Shown: positions 43,289-55,568, counted from the first letter of the stretch. The stretch: DNA of 64,000 nucleotides from Adiantum capillus-veneris (GCA_014529385.2 CM043944.1:84231384-84295383); one strand, 5' to 3'. Notes: generated by a model from the sequence alone, not told the origin. Numbers and translations: made by a program.

Positions 43289-45770
43289 TCAGTCCACAAA
43301 GGGGAGTAAGCCCAAAGCTTTGCGGAAAGCTTCAAGCTTCTCACGAGACAATGCCTTTGTGAAAAGATCTGCAAGGTTGTCCTGTGTTGGCACATAAGCC
43401 AAGCTGATCTCTCCTGCTGAGAGCCTCTCCCTGACATAGTGGTAATGCACCTCAATGTGCTTTGTGTGAGCATGAAAAACTGGGTTCCTCGCAACTGCCA
43501 ATGCGCTTTGACTGTCAGTGTAGATAGTGTTGGCAGTGTCCTGTCCAACACCCAAATCAGCCATAAGGCGTCTGAGCCATACACACTCAACCGTAGCTGT
43601 GAAGACTGCCTTGTACTCAGCCTCACAACTCGAAGTGGCCACAGTAGGTTGCTTCTTGCTCAACCATGATATACATGAACTGCCAAGCATGAAACAAAAA
43701 CCACTTGTGGACACTCGCGTGTCAAAACAACCAGCCCAATCTGAGTCCAAAAAAGCATGTAAGTCTGGCAGCAATGATCCCCCCTTGGGATAAAACAAGC
43801 CAAGATGTAAAGTGCCACTAAGGTAGCGAAAAATCCTCTTGACAGCGTGCCAATGCTTAGACCCTGGGCTATGCATAAATCTGCTCACCTGTGAGACTGC
43901 AAACTAAATATCTGGCCTCGTGTTGCATACATAAATGAGACAGCCAACACCAGTTGATAAAGAGTGACATCAGCAGGATCGCCAGCATCATGTAGACTCA
44001 ACTTCAAACCTGTTTCCATGGGAGTGGCAATAGGTTTGCAATCCTCAAGTCCAAACTTACATAGCAATGTCTCTATGTAACTTTTTTGACACAAGGCAAT
44101 ACCACCATCGCACTGCTTAAACTGTATACCCAAGTAATGATGCAACAGCCCCAAATCTTTCATCTTGAAAGTAGCATTCAAATCAGCCTTAAATTCAGCA
44201 ATATGTCTCTCATTTGGTCCAATGATCAACAAATCATCAACATAAAGAACCACAATCAGAAGTACATCACCCTCACGCTTTACATACAATGTGCTTTCTG
44301 TTGGACTGTTACGAAAGCCTCGTTTAACCAAATGAGTGTCAGCTTTCTCATACCAAGCACAAGGAGATTGCTTCAACCCATACAAAGCCTTCTTACATCT
44401 GCACACTTTGTCCTCTTGTCCTTTTATGACAAAACCGCGAGGCTGCGTTACATAAACTTTCTCAAATATATCACCATTCAAGAAAGCAGTAACAATGTCT
44501 GATTGATGTACATCCAACCAAAATGAGCGTCCAATGCACATAGAAAACGCACAGTAGTCATACGACAAGTGGGAGCAAAAGTCTCTTCATAATCAATGCC
44601 TTTTTGCTGTGCATAACGCTTTGCAACAAGTCGAAACTTATGGCGATCGATCTCACCATCCGGCTTGCGTTTCAACTTGTAAACCCACTTCGTACCAATG
44701 GCCTTTTTTCCAGGAGGCAAATCACATAAAGTCGATGTGTCATTTTCTATAAGTGCATCATATTCTGATTTCATGGCAGCCATCCAATTTTTTTGAATTC
44801 TGTGCTTCATCAAAAGACAGAGGCTCCTCAACATCATGTAGACTAGACACAACCAAAGCATAACAATCTGATGCATAAGATGCATGGCGAGAGCCTGAAC
44901 GAGTACGAATAGACAAAGGTGCATCCAATTTACTGTCACACAAAGTGTGCACCAGCCATTTTGGCATACCTCTAGCCTGCTCATTTTTAGCCCTTTCCTC
45001 ATCAAGTACATCATGTACATCTGCATCAGTAATAGGCTGATCTAAAACATTTTCAGAAACCCCCATAGGCTGTACATTTGCCTCATTGGAACTTACATTC
45101 GTATTTCCACCACTGAAAAGAGGCAACATAGTGTCATAAATGTCCTGTGAGCTTACATTACTGTCTCTAGTACATGACAGCAAGGGCTGAACAAAATCTT
45201 CCACAAACACTACATCCCATGAAACCAAAATATGTTTTGTTTGCGGATGATAGAACCTGTAACCTTTGCTTTCAACACTATAACCAACAAAAATACATTT
45301 GACAGCCTTATCATCCAATTTTCTGCGCTGCACTTGTGGCACCAAAGCATATGCCAAATAGCCAAAAACACGTATGTGCTCAATAGAAGGCTTTCTATCA
45401 TGCCATGCTTCATATGGAGTAATAGACTGCAAAGCTTTCGTAGGACACCTGTTAAGTACATAAGTGGCACACATGATGGCCTCAAGCCAAAAAGAATGCG
45501 GCAAAGCTTGACTTTTGACCATACATCGTGCCATTTCCGTCAGTGACGTGTTTTTCCTCTCAGCAACACCATTTTGCTGAGGTGTATAAGGCACTGTACA
45601 TTGGTGTTTTATCCCACGACTAGCCAGAAATGCATTAAATTCATGAGACATATACTCCCCCCCTCGATCGGAATGGAGGGTGCAAATAGTACATTTCGAG
45701 ACATTTTCAACCATAGCCAGAAGTTGTTTGAAGCACATAAAAACTTCGGACTTCGCTTTAAGCGGAAATG
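43289..45770 (-). pseudogene. Copia A integrase core end, RT and RNase H
   Basis: The integrase part has HSDRGGEYMSHEF (second Asp) and QQNGVAERKN (Glu). RT has KAIGTKWVYKLKRKPDGEID, GIDYEETFAP and VVLYVDDLLIIG. RNase H has SRFMHSPGSKHWHAVKRIFR, DSDWAGCFDTRVSTSGFCF and ADLFTKALS. Frames change near 44790, 44510 and 43890, so at least three shifts separate the domains. It is a Tork-like copia enzyme set, no longer translatable as one protein. Confidence 0.9.
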
Positions 45771-46600
45771 CAAAGATTGTACCAACATCCTTTCTAAACA
45801 TGCACTTCCCTCATGAGAATCATCAAGTTTAGGCAGCTCGCATGCATCACCACCAGAAAGAAAACTATCAGAAATGTCATCTTGCTCCTGTATTTCAAAT
45901 GTTGTACCTGTATCCCAGCACTTTAAAAGAAGTGCATGAGCCATCATAGGTATCCATACATTATGCATCATGGCGGTAGTACTCAGATCATCATCTCCTT
46001 CAAGAGTATCAAACAGGCAAGAAATATCATACGCACAAAGCTTACCCACTGAATCTGTTGTAGATGGTATCCATGCATCCCTCCTGATACTATGAACGTT
46101 TTGTAGCTTGCTAATATCCCATTGTGGCTATGTGAACTGTAAAACATCCTCCCTAGCATCATATGAATAATTTTGAGAAACCAACCTACCCAATTTAGCA
46201 TAAAGAGCTTCCAGTATGTTGGCATCATCTTATAGATCCTCGACATCTTGTACATCAACTTCATTCTGAGCTTCAGTCACTTCGTCGTTTTGATCCCCTG
46301 ATTTCTTTTCCTCATGTAATGTATAGGTTCTTTGCAAAGTTCACCATGCGTATCTTTAGGCTATATAGCCTCACCCTCAAAGATTCCTACTTCATATAAG
46401 GCATATGCAAAACCCAACTTTTCATATAGAGCTTTAACTATATCTACATCGTTAGCATGTAAGAAAGTAGCATCTTGTAGAAGACACTCATCAATCATAG
46501 CTTCTAATTTTGATCGTGCGTGTTCTTGAATATCTGAGGAATTTAGTAGACTTTGAATCTGCTCTTGATATCTTGTATCATGCTCATCACTTGCTTTTAG
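45771..46600 (-). other. Coding-like insert in copia A integrase
   Basis: The integrase reads ...DDYSRHPWV up to 46601 and resumes FPLKAKSEVF at 45770, so about 830 bases are extra. They read mostly as protein on the minus strand. First comes a 70-80 residue acidic stretch with IQSLLNSSDIQEH and DVDIVKALYEKLGF. After one shift, EEKKSGDQNDEV, DDANILEALYAKLG and GKLCAYDISCLFDTLEG follow, with only two in-frame stops. The two ALYxKLG motifs hint at an internal repeat. No terminal repeats or target duplication were found, and the function is unknown. Confidence 0.55.
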
Positions 46601-47723
46601 ATACCCATGGATGCCTGGAGTAATCATCAATGAAAGTCACAAAGTACAGGTAATTTCCCAAGGACGGAGTTTGCATGGGCCCACGAACATCACTATGCAC
46701 AAGCTGCAACTTGCATGTTGCCCAAACTGAACCATCCTTTGGAAATTTAGAATGCTGCATCTTACCCAAAATATAGCCTTCACAAACATGTTTGACAGGT
46801 GCTTCAAGAGGTGGCAAAGAATCAACCATATCAGATTTCTGCAAACACAGCAAACTAGCAAAATTCAGATGACCAAAACGTGCATGCCAAAGTTTTGCAT
46901 CTGAAATAGCCCTTGAATCTGCAACAACATTTGAAAAATTTTGTCCACACTTGTCATACAAAGTGAGCTTATATCGCCCATGGCACAAAAGCCCAGATGG
47001 AACAATTTCATCACCAAAACTGAGATCATGAACTGTACATCTGTCATCCACAAATTTGACTACAAGTCCAAGTCTAGCAAGTGCGGATACAGAAAAGAGA
47101 TTCTTCTTGATCCCAGGTACATAAAGTGCATCAACAAGTGTGAAAGAACTGCCATTTGCAGCAGAAAGCACAATCTTTCCAACTCCCTGAACTGGATAAG
47201 AGGCATTGTTGGCACAAGTGACTGAATTCCCATGAGGGACAAACTCGAGAGAGGTAAACAATTCACGATGTGAGGTAATGTGCTTTGTAGCACCACTGTC
47301 GAAATACCACACATGTGAATCTGCAGCAACTGACAAGCATGCATCATGGACAGCAGGATTGTAAGTGCACTCTGCGCTAAAAGCCCATTTTACATCAACA
47401 TCAGCATCACAATCTCCTTTCACAGAAGACTCAACAATGGCTGCATTTGTACTGGAACCAGCATTTGCAGTGGAACCACCCTCTTTCTTCTTAGCCTCTT
47501 TGGCCTTCAACTTAGGACACGACTTGATCAAGTGATCATTAGCTTTACAATAATGGCAACGCATCTTCTTTTTGCCCTTGTCACCAGAATTTCCAGACGA
47601 ATTGCTGCCAGCAGAAGCATTAGGAACAGAATTTGTGCCACTCGTAGCAGAACCATAAGAAGTGGGTGCATTACTGTTACCACCCTTTCTTTGAGAAGCA
47701 ATAAAAGCCTGTTCAACTGCACG
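46601..47723 (-). pseudogene. Copia A zinc knuckle, protease and integrase N-terminus
   Basis: The frame 46587-47564 opens with the knuckle CHYCKANDHLIKSC. It continues with the protease active site WYFDSGATKHIT, the pre-integrase region LWHARFGHLNFASL and the first integrase Asp block FVTFIDDYSRHPW. It joins the gag frame upstream after a stop near 47727. The insert at 45771-46600 separates it from the rest of the integrase. Confidence 0.9.
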
Positions 47724-48303
47724 CTATCTACTCTTGTTTTTTCTAGAAAGTGACTCTTGCAACAGCAATGTGCATAATGCATCAAACTTGACAACTTCAG
47801 GATTTCCTTGGGTCATCAGTCTCCAAGTACTAGCAAAAGTCTGGTAGGAATCTGGTAAGGCATCAAGAACAGTCTGCACAAGGGAACTATCTGAAATGAC
47901 TTCTTCTGCAGAAATAAGTTGCTCATTGATATCCTTGACACTAGCAAGGAAAGTGTCCATATCATCTTCCTCATGCATAATCTTCGACTCCAGCTCTTTA
48001 CGCAGCAAAGCAATTTTAGCCTCATTACGACTTGCATAAAGACCAACCAAAATATGCCAAGCCTGTTTTGCAGATTTTGCTGAACGGATGTGAGGAACAA
48101 TGGTGTGCTTCACAGGCAACACAATCAATGCATGAGCCTGTGCATCCTTAACATCCCAACGAGCTTGTTCTGCCATAGGCAAAACAACTCTAACAGCAGC
48201 AATCCTTGCAGCAAGACTTGCAACATCCTCAACATCGCCTACATCTTCAGAACGAGGACGTACATCAATGCCCTGCACAATATTCCAAACGCCCTTTGAC
48301 ACA
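47724..48303 (-). pseudogene. Copia A gag, main part
   Basis: It reads VWNIVQGIDVRP, then AKQAWHILVGLYASRNEAKI, LESKIMHEEDDMDTFLASVK and VLDALPDSYQTFASTW, which is the UBN2-type gag of plant copia elements. Its N-terminus lies beyond the solo LTR at 49063-49166. Across the insertion the frame joins exactly once one AGAAC copy is removed. Confidence 0.9.
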
Positions 48304-48308
48304 AGAAC

Positions 48309-49062
48309 TGTTAGGAAATAAGACGTAGCTAAATAGATAATTGAGTAGATTACTTAATGGAGAGAGATAGATTTCATACATAAGAGATTATAGAGTAGAG
48401 AGAGAGAGAGAGAGAGTACACACGATATACGTGGTTCACCCAATGTGGGCTACGTCCACGGGAAAGCAGCCACTCAATGGCTTTAGTACTTCAAAACAAG
48501 AAGTAGTTTACAGAGGGATTATACCCTTAATGGAGCTTCCGCCTTGCTTCACTCTCACCACCTCACACTCACCTTGTTGCATCAACTTCACACTATGAAA
48601 TGTGTGTAGAAATCGCCTCCTTTTATAGGCCAAAAGGACTGCCCTCTCTTATGAGAGGCAGCCATGTGTAGCCGCCCTTGTGCGAATAAGTCCAAATCGG
48701 ACCCTCCAATCCGCCCATGTGTGGCCGTCCTTGAGAAGACAAGTCCGCTTTTGAATTCGGCCATTGAATTCGGCCACCGGCCACCGGCCATTGACTACCG
48801 GCCACCGGGCAACCAACGGTTGTTTTCCGACCACTTTCCGGCCGCCGTCTGGCCATAATATTTCGGCGAGGGAAAAAAAAGTCTCGGGGGATTCCGCCCC
48901 CGAGGCCCCTAAAGTTGCCCCTGATTTTTGACCGTGAAAATTTTGGTTTTCGGCGAGTGATTTTCCTTCACGCACGATGGCTTCTCCTCATAATGGGGGC
49001 CTTACAAATGTGCGTTTTTACCACATAAAATTACAAGGATAAATCAGGCTCCATACTTAACA
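48309..49062 (-). repeat. Solo LTR inserted in copia A gag
   Basis: 754 bp, plus-strand ends TGTTAGG and TTAACA, flanked by AGAAC at 48304-48308 and 49063-49067. Orientation is taken from a minus-strand TATAAAAGG at about 48619-48627. A GA tract lies at 48396-48416, followed by the words ATACGTGGTTCACCC and GGGCTACGTCCACGGG. No internal sequence remains, as expected after recombination between the two LTRs of one element. The family is probably Ty3/gypsy but unproven. Confidence 0.88.
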
Positions 49063-49166
49063 AGAACGTGTTGCATCATATAAGCCCACATAGAGTAATT
49101 GTCCCCATCCAACCTGTCCTCAACAACAAACGTCTTAAACACATCTGTGTTGTTGTTGTCAGCCAT
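49063..49166 (-). pseudogene. Copia A gag N-terminus
   Basis: ATG at 49166 begins MADNNNTDVFKTFVVEDRLD, followed by NYSMWAYMMQHVL up to the solo LTR. The YSMWAYMM words are the usual start of copia gag (W-x-x-M). The reading goes on at 48303 after the insertion. Confidence 0.88.
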
Positions 49167-49514
49167 GGTAAATGCTGCACTTGATGTGAAAACTGCCCGA
49201 AAATAGGAGAAATGGAGCGGGCACAACCTGTGCTATATAGCACAAACCGTAGAAGACTATAAGGCACCTGTTATGCAGAAAAGGGCACTGACAGAAACTC
49301 TGCACAAAATGACGAAATAGCCCGTGCAGCATTGCCTGTAGTGGAAACGAAGGCCGAAATGAGCCCAAATAAAAAATCTGAGCAGACCGAACTCTACGAG
49401 CTCTCCCGAAATATTTGCCGACCTGCGAACGCTCGCCAAAGCTCACTGAAATTGGAGAAAGTGAGCAGGCGTGTACTGGAGCAGCTGGCGACTAAGCCCG
49501 GGAGGACGCAACCT
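49167..49514 (-). other. Copia A leader
   Basis: Non-coding stretch between the primer site and gag. Frames here are short and unconserved. Confidence 0.7.
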
Positions 49515-49526
49515 GCTCTGATACCA
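49515..49526 (-). other. Primer-binding site of copia A
   Basis: TGGTATCAGAGC on the minus strand, two bases from the LTR end at 49529. Confidence 0.9.
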
Positions 49527-49528
49527 AT

Positions 49529-49753
49529 TGTTGGAATTAGGGTTGCAGAGAAACGCACACAACTTGGAGAAGACGAAGGAAGCTCAAGGCACACAATAGA
49601 GAGTGTGTTTTAGTGTGCAATGGAAAGATAGATAGCCCTAGAGTGATGGGTGTATATACAATGCACGGGGGAAAAAACCTCCTAAAGAGGGAAAAAATGC
49701 CCTGGCGGTCCTAGTGTGTTCACACACATCACTACCACATGTATATGGTGACA
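49529..49753 (-). repeat. 5' LTR of copia A
   Basis: 225 bp, partner of 42988-43213, with a handful of differences by eye. A minus-strand TATA box lies near 49652. The AACAA duplication follows at 49754-49758. Confidence 0.92.
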
Positions 49754-50508
49754 AACAATGCCTCAACGGCCTGACACATAAGATGCAATCCAGTGTCTAC
49801 ACAATGTCATACATCCTATGGGATAAAAGTCGCCGAAGAGGATGCATGTAGAGGGGAACTCCAGCAACCTAATCCACCTCACACTGGGTAACCCAGCCCC
49901 TAGTGCTCAACTTCAAAAAACCTCACACACGACCCTCATAGATGGCTTAGCAAACTGCCCAGAACTAGCATACATCCTACAATAGACCAATCACTATCCT
50001 ATGACCGCTGCGGTGGTCTGTCTGCTAGCGTGACTCACAACTAGCAGACCCACAATCACAATACATCAATCTGCAATACATGCCAGTGGTGTCAAGCCGT
50101 CATATGGCCACACCTCCCCTGGAACCTGGCAAGCACAATAAGTAGCAATGTAGACTGCAATATATATCTCTGATGATATATATGTGTACCTCGTCTATAG
50201 ATGATGCTTTGAAGACGAATGAGTGATGTATGTCGTTGCCGATATTGATGCCGACCACCTCCTGCTTGCCAATCTACACAAGACAGGTTTCTTTGCGGCT
50301 GAAACCTATCTTTTGATATAGTGCTCAGAACGAAATTCTGAGGGCATAAAGGGCTTCGAAAGGGGGGTAAAACCCCCGATCGCCTAACCGCAGGTCGCCT
50401 GCTGAAAATACTCCAGGAACGCCGAGTGTGAATTTCCAAGCTCCGGATCCAGAATCTACCTGAAAAGTGCGCGTGCGCGCGATTACGCAAAAAACGCACT
50501 GAACCTCG
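49754..50508 (-). other. Copia B leader, LTR-proximal part
   Basis: This is the rest of the copia B leader after the copia A insertion, starting with the AACAA duplication. It is non-coding. Several words (for example the block around CCGCTGCGGTGGT) have counterparts in the copia F leader near 56090. The long minus frame over it is read-through from CH3 gag-pol and the LTR, not a gene. Confidence 0.75.
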
Positions 50509-50520
50509 GCTCTGATACCA
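50509..50520 (-). other. Primer-binding site of copia B
   Basis: TGGTATCAGAGC on the minus strand, two bases before the LTR that begins at 50523. Confidence 0.92.
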
Positions 50521-50522
50521 AT

Positions 50523-50550
50523 TGAAGTCACAGAGTGGAGCGTGGATCGA

Positions 50551-50620
<70 letters not shown>

Positions 50621-50790
50621 TACACAGAGATCTTACACAGTACGCAGAGAAGTCGTGTGAAGGGTTATCTCCCAAAACCTTATTATCCACAAAAGTATAA
50701 GTGAGCATATACAAAGAGTTAGTGATAAGTGAGTTAGGGGGGCGGGCGGCCATATCCGTATAAGAGGCCACTTGGGATTTAATCCCAACA
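50523..50790 (-). repeat. 5' LTR of copia B
   Basis: 268 bp, TGAAGTCACAGAG to ATCCCAACA on the plus strand, with a (CA)n tract at 50553-50618. Length differs from the other LTR mainly through this tract. The AGAAA duplication follows directly. Confidence 0.92.
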
Positions 50791-52459
50791 AGAAACTCTA
50801 TAAGGAGGTTTATTAGGCGGTGAACTTCCTGGAAGAAGTTCAATTGCATGGTCATCATTGCCTCGTTTAGGAGGTAGTTCACAAGGGATGTTATTAATAA
50901 AAACATCTTTAAACCCCTGAGAAAATTGGATAACTCTAATTCCTTGTGAGTGTGTATATTTTCTTTTGCTAAAACATTAGGTTCATTTTGAGAATCTTTG
51001 ACAAAAATCATGTACACGGAAATAGAGCTCTTTATTGAATTATTGAAAGCTTGAGTATGTACAATGGGTATGATGTTACCCATTTCCTTAGCATCTATGT
51101 ACATATCTTTTTCCGTGAACCTAAAGTAGATTTTTCTTTTAGGGAATTTAACATTGGCAAACATGCGATCAACCCATGGTGCCCCTAGGATTACATCCTC
51201 ATGCTTGAGAGGAGAGATAAAGAAGTCCTCTTTGTCCACATAGCTTTGGACATGCAGCCTCAATTTCTCGATTAAGGGAGTGACTGAAGCTTCTTGCCCC
51301 TTGAAAGCACCGTCTGCGGGTAGGACATCTCCCATCTCGTAAGCTTGTATGCCTAGCTTGGTGGCCAACTTTGTGGATATGAAATTGTGAGTACAACCAA
51401 GGTCAAAGAGAATAAAAGCATCATGTTCTCTTACCTTTCCCCAAGCATGGCATAGAGGAGATCCTTTCTGGTGAGTTTCCTCCTCTTGGATTTCAACCAA
51501 GGTAGTTCTAGGAGGCTCATGGTGGGTGTTCTTTTGGGGACAAGCGCGGTACACGTGCCCTTGCTCACCGCACTTGAAACAACGGTTATCCTTGCGATAA
51601 CGCTCAAACTCTTCAGGAGAGAGTTTGCTTTTGCCTTTGTAAACTCCCTTCTCCTTAGCTTTGTTGGAATTGTCCTTAGGAGACTTTTGGACATTGTCCT
51701 TCCCCTTCGGCTCATTGGAACCCTTGTTTTCCGTGGGCTTAGAATTTCTTTTAGCCCCTGTTTGGAAATTGATTTGAGAAGCCACCATACTATGGTGTAC
51801 AACCACCGATATGGTGCGTGGCCTTTGGGAGTTAACATACTTTGCCATTTCTTCAGTTAAGCACGCACAAAATTGTTGTTTTTTCTCTCCAAAATCCATC
51901 GTTTTCAAGACATTGGCTTTGAGATGTAAATCCCAAAACTTGTCTACATATTAATGAATGGATTCGTAGGGAGAGAGCTTCAAGCTTCGCCATTCGGTGA
52001 GTACTTTGTCTTTCACATGGATAGCCAAAAATTGCTTCATATTGGAAGCTCTTAGAGCTTTCCATGTTCGTGGAGCTTGACCGTTGGCCTGTACGCTAGA
52101 CCACCATTGCCTGGCGGAATTTTGAAAGTGCATAGCTACATGGGGTAGCTTAGAGGACTCCGTGAAGCCCTCATCTCCAAACGCCGCATCGAATTGTTGG
52201 ATAAAGTCCAAGACTTTGTCCATAGCACCAAAGGTGCCATCGTAGGTAAGGAAAGAGATGCTCTTCCCTCCCTCTTTGAACTTCTTGAGCTTGGACGACC
52301 TCTTCCACGCGGCATAGGATTTCCTATGGCTTCTTTTTAATAATTCAAAAGGTGCACCATCACTTTCTTCAGAGGATGAAGAATTTGAGGAAGATGGAGA
52401 AGAGGGTGACCTCTTTCTCGCCTTTTTCTTGCCTTGATCTTCTTTGTCTGCACCATCAT
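50791..52459 (-). pseudogene. CH3 gag and protease (chromovirus, CH2 family)
   Basis: The minus strand reads VLDFIQQFDAAFGDEGFTES and RQWWSS (capsid), an in-frame stop near 51950, CFKCGEQGHVYRAC (knuckle), the protease, and the linker to RT up to copia B. At the protease site the reading is FDLGCTHNF where CH2 has FDPGSTHNF, so the Ser of the active-site triad is Cys. A shift near 50915 breaks the linker. The gag N-terminus is cut at 52459 by the CH4 LTR, in the second KKKARKR repeat. Confidence 0.9.
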
Positions 52460-53657
52460 TGTAACATTTAATGGTCTAGTAACTTGTGTGTAGCGGAAAA
52501 TAGCATGAACATAGTGAGCATTTCATTAGAATAGATTCCTAATGAGAATAACAAGAATGCTTGGGTGGAGAGAGCAACAAAAAGTATAACACCTAGTTAG
52601 ATAGCATGAATAATGCTTCAAAAGAGAGAGAAATTAAGCAATTGACAATAGTTGAGGACCGGATTTGCATGGAGCCGGTCCCACCTCCAAAAGGATTTGT
52701 ATTATGGTTTCTCCCATCAAGAGAGATATTTTACAATACAATTCTTTGTGTTCCTTCAATACTAGCTAGTGCTATGAAGATGGAAACTTCAAGCACTAAG
52801 CACAACACTTAGTAAACACAACATCAATTCCCTCACGGTCTCAGACCCAAGACCTCACACACCTTCGAAGATGGTGAGAGCTAGTGGGGTATGAGAGTAG
52901 ATTGAGAGGAAGAAGGAGTATTCTTACGAGAAAGATATACATCTCCTCACATAATCTCTCATATTAGCATAGCTTAGATTAGTAATTAGCATGGTAGAGG
53001 AGATGAGCATGCATTGAAGCTTGGCTCTTGGTTGGATTTGCATCACAAAGCCAAGAGTTGTTGATGTAGGCCTCCCTTCTCACAAGCTTGGAGTAGGTGG
53101 TAAGCTTTCCATTAAAGCTTGAGAAGGAGAGAGAGAGAGTCTTCTTGCTTCTGACATTGATTGTGTGAGTGTGTAAGTGAATAATGCCTTGAGAAAATCA
53201 GCGCCCTCCCTCTCTTGGTTGACCCCCCTTGCTAATTGCTCATGCTACAGCCCTATTGGACCTCCCCAGGCATAGCTAATGGAAATTAAGCAGCATAAGT
53301 GATAGCCTTCTGAGATGTGTCTCCCTTTACCTTTGTGTGAGAGCTTTTGCTAATTAATTAATGCAACTAAAATCTCATTCGACTCCTTTGTCTCTTGGCC
53401 AATAGGAATCGGGCAAGCCATTGGGCTGCTGAATGCTCATTGGACCCCTTGGGAGACTATCCAATAGTCTTCTAGAGAGCTTAATTCCTGTTGGTTCTTT
53501 TATTAAGTATTTTTAAGTTAATTAAACTAGACTTACTCTAGCCTAATTCTCATTGGTCCACCTCCAAGGCCATCCAATAGGGTTTGAGTACACCTTGTGG
53601 GCATCTGGGCTAGGGAGCTGACATGTGTCCCTCTTTCCCCTTGTGTACAAAGGAAGC

Positions 53658-53698
<41 letters not shown>

Positions 53699-54079
53699 AG
53701 TTTCTCTCTCATTCCCTACTTCTTGGGCTCGCCCCCTCCTTTGTAGTCCTTGAGAAAGACTTTTGGGACACACACAAAGCATCCAATTTCCCGAGGCTTT
53801 TGACCTTTGGACACAACCTTTGAATTTTGAAACCGTAGCATTTTGGAAGTCTTAATGGGCTGAACCTTAGGGTCTTTTAAGCCCATTGTTGCACATTGCT
53901 CTTTTGCAGATGGCCCCCCCTTTGGATCCCTATTTTCCCTCCTTTGGATCCCTAATGTGGCCGGTCTGCTAGCTTAACCAATATTCTAGGTTTTTCTCCC
54001 CTTGCACTTCCCCATATTAAATGATCAATTTAACATGAGAAAATCATTTAGGAGAAAATATATATTGATTATTATGACA
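52460..54079 (-). repeat. 3' LTR of CH4
   Basis: About 1.62 kb, the reverse complement of the CH2 LTR with clear divergence, TGTAACATTTAATGG to ATTATGACA on the plus strand. A (GT)n tract at 53659-53696 sits where CH2 has a short CA tract. The polypurine block follows at 54080-54095. Confidence 0.9.
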
Positions 54080-54432
54080 TTACCTCTCTCTTGAAATCAT
54101 AGTCGTCCTCGATTATGGGTAGAGAAGATAAAGCATATCCATTAGTCCTTTTCCTAGCGGGTAGAGGATCCCTATTTTACCCTACGACATCGTTCCAGAA
54201 TGGATGACTAGTCCATTTGGCGCTTGAGAGGCTAAGCTGCCGCAAGCATGTCTGCACGTTAGTCTTATCAATCTTCCATAGTAGAGTGACAAGCTCTACT
54301 TGGTGTTTGGGAGATGTCGTCTCCGCAAACTTGATCTAAGCATGCATACTACTTCATTTTTGTGCACAATAAAGAAAAAGAGAGTCTTATAAGACAAAAA
54401 ACTTTGTTCATTTTTAACATTTGTACGTTTGC
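54080..54432 (-). other. CH4 3' non-coding region
   Basis: It matches the CH2 region 20751-21108 in reverse, including the polypurine tract and the GGGTAGAGGATCCCTA block. No gene. Confidence 0.8.
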
Positions 54433-55376
54433 TTACTCTTGGGAAACATTGTAAGCATTGACAAGGTTTAGGTTACCCTTTAGTTGTATGCTTTGCATCC
54501 ATCTAGCATCTTCAAAAGGATAATTATTAAACTTAATAAGATATCGTCGGATAGTCCTACGACCTCTTAGTACCTTGTCTTCATGTCGGAGAATGGACTC
54601 GGGCTGCAACACCTCTTCTTGGTCCTCGATCCCCGGTGGGTCTTCAATAGTAGGTTCTTGAGGTGGCTCTCCTTTGAAAGGCTTTAATAGGCTCACATAA
54701 AAAGCATTGTGTATGAGCCAATGGCTGGGAAACTTGAGTTGATAGGCCATCTCATTAATTGGCCTAAGAATCTGGAAGGGACCATAGTATCTTTTTGCTA
54801 ACTTAGCATAGTACTTTTGGTGTCCCGTAGGATTCTTGCATGTCGTGTGCCTTAATTGAGCCTTGCAAAATTTTAATAAGACCCAATCATTTTCTTTAAA
54901 GGCTTGGGCTTTTCTGTGCTTGTCAGCAGCAGTCTTTTGCCTTTGTTGTGAGATAGAGATAGTATCCTTAATCTTTTGGAAATATTCTTGTAGGTCTTTG
55001 CTATACTCATCTGCACTTCCCGTGTACCTTAAGTAGCAAGGGACTTTTTGATATTCCCTCTATACCTTAAAGGGTGCTTTTCCCGTGGAAGTATGTACAG
55101 TGTTATTGTAGGCATAGTCCACTAAGGGTAAGTACTTCTCGCATTGGGATCTTTGATCTACTTCCGTTACGTAGGCTTTTAGTAGATTGAGAATTGTTAG
55201 GTTAGCTATTTCACTTTGTCCATCCGTTTGCGGGTGATAGGCCGAAGAGAAATTTAGCCTTGTTCCTAAATTCTCAAAGAGACCCTTCCAAAAATTACCG
55301 GTCATTCTAGAATCTCTATCCGATACTATGGACATTGGCAAGCCATGGTACTTGAAGATTTTTGAAATGAAGAGGG
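54433..55376 (-). pseudogene. CH4 integrase C-terminal half and chromodomain
   Basis: The part 55060-55341 has IVSDRDSRM and YHPQTDGQSEIANLT (second Asp and Glu). The part 54433-54750 has WLIHNAFYVSLLKPF and the divergent chromodomain ILRHEDKVLRGRRTIRRYLI. Stops lie between them near 55050-54750. The stretch ends at 55376, where copia F is inserted after GAGGG. Confidence 0.9.
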
Positions 55377-55568
55377 TGTTGGGGTATACAGCCCAATGTG
55401 GTCGCCCAGGTAAGTGGGCAGGCCGCCAGGTATGTACACATATTCTTTTGTAAAAACCTAATAAGAACTCACTATGCTCTACACATTACAGTAGAGCGAG
55501 TACACCATATCGTCGTGCTCTTCTTCTCGCACTCTCTCTCGCGTCGCACTTCCGCTCGTACTCCTTCA
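55377..55568 (+). repeat. 5' LTR of copia F
   Basis: 192 bp, TGTTGGGGTATACAGCCC to TACTCCTTCA. No clear TATA box is seen. The GGGGTAT start may take that role, but this is unproven. Confidence 0.95.

Larger units (their letters stand above)
42988..49753 (-). mobile_element. Copia A, inserted in copia B
   Basis: LTRs at 42988-43213 and 49529-49753, primer site at 49515-49526, and target duplication AACAA at 42983-42987 and 49754-49758. Inside are a decayed gag-pol, a solo LTR at 48309-49062 and a coding-like insert at about 45771-46600. The LTR family also occurs at 36705-36931. Confidence 0.93.
38345..50790 (-). mobile_element. Copia B, Tork/TNT1-like, carrying copia A
   Basis: The LTRs are at 38345-38622 and 50523-50790, the tRNA-Met primer site at 50509-50520, and the target duplication AGAAA lies directly outside both LTRs. 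The element is inserted in CH3 and its own leader is interrupted by copia A (42988-49753). Without copia A it is about 5.7 kb. Its protein is close to that of copia F, but the LTRs are different. Confidence 0.93.

Noticed and set aside
50325-51908. 527-residue minus frame as one protein
   Set aside because: Its first part is CH3 gag-protease, but the end runs through the copia B LTR and leader.
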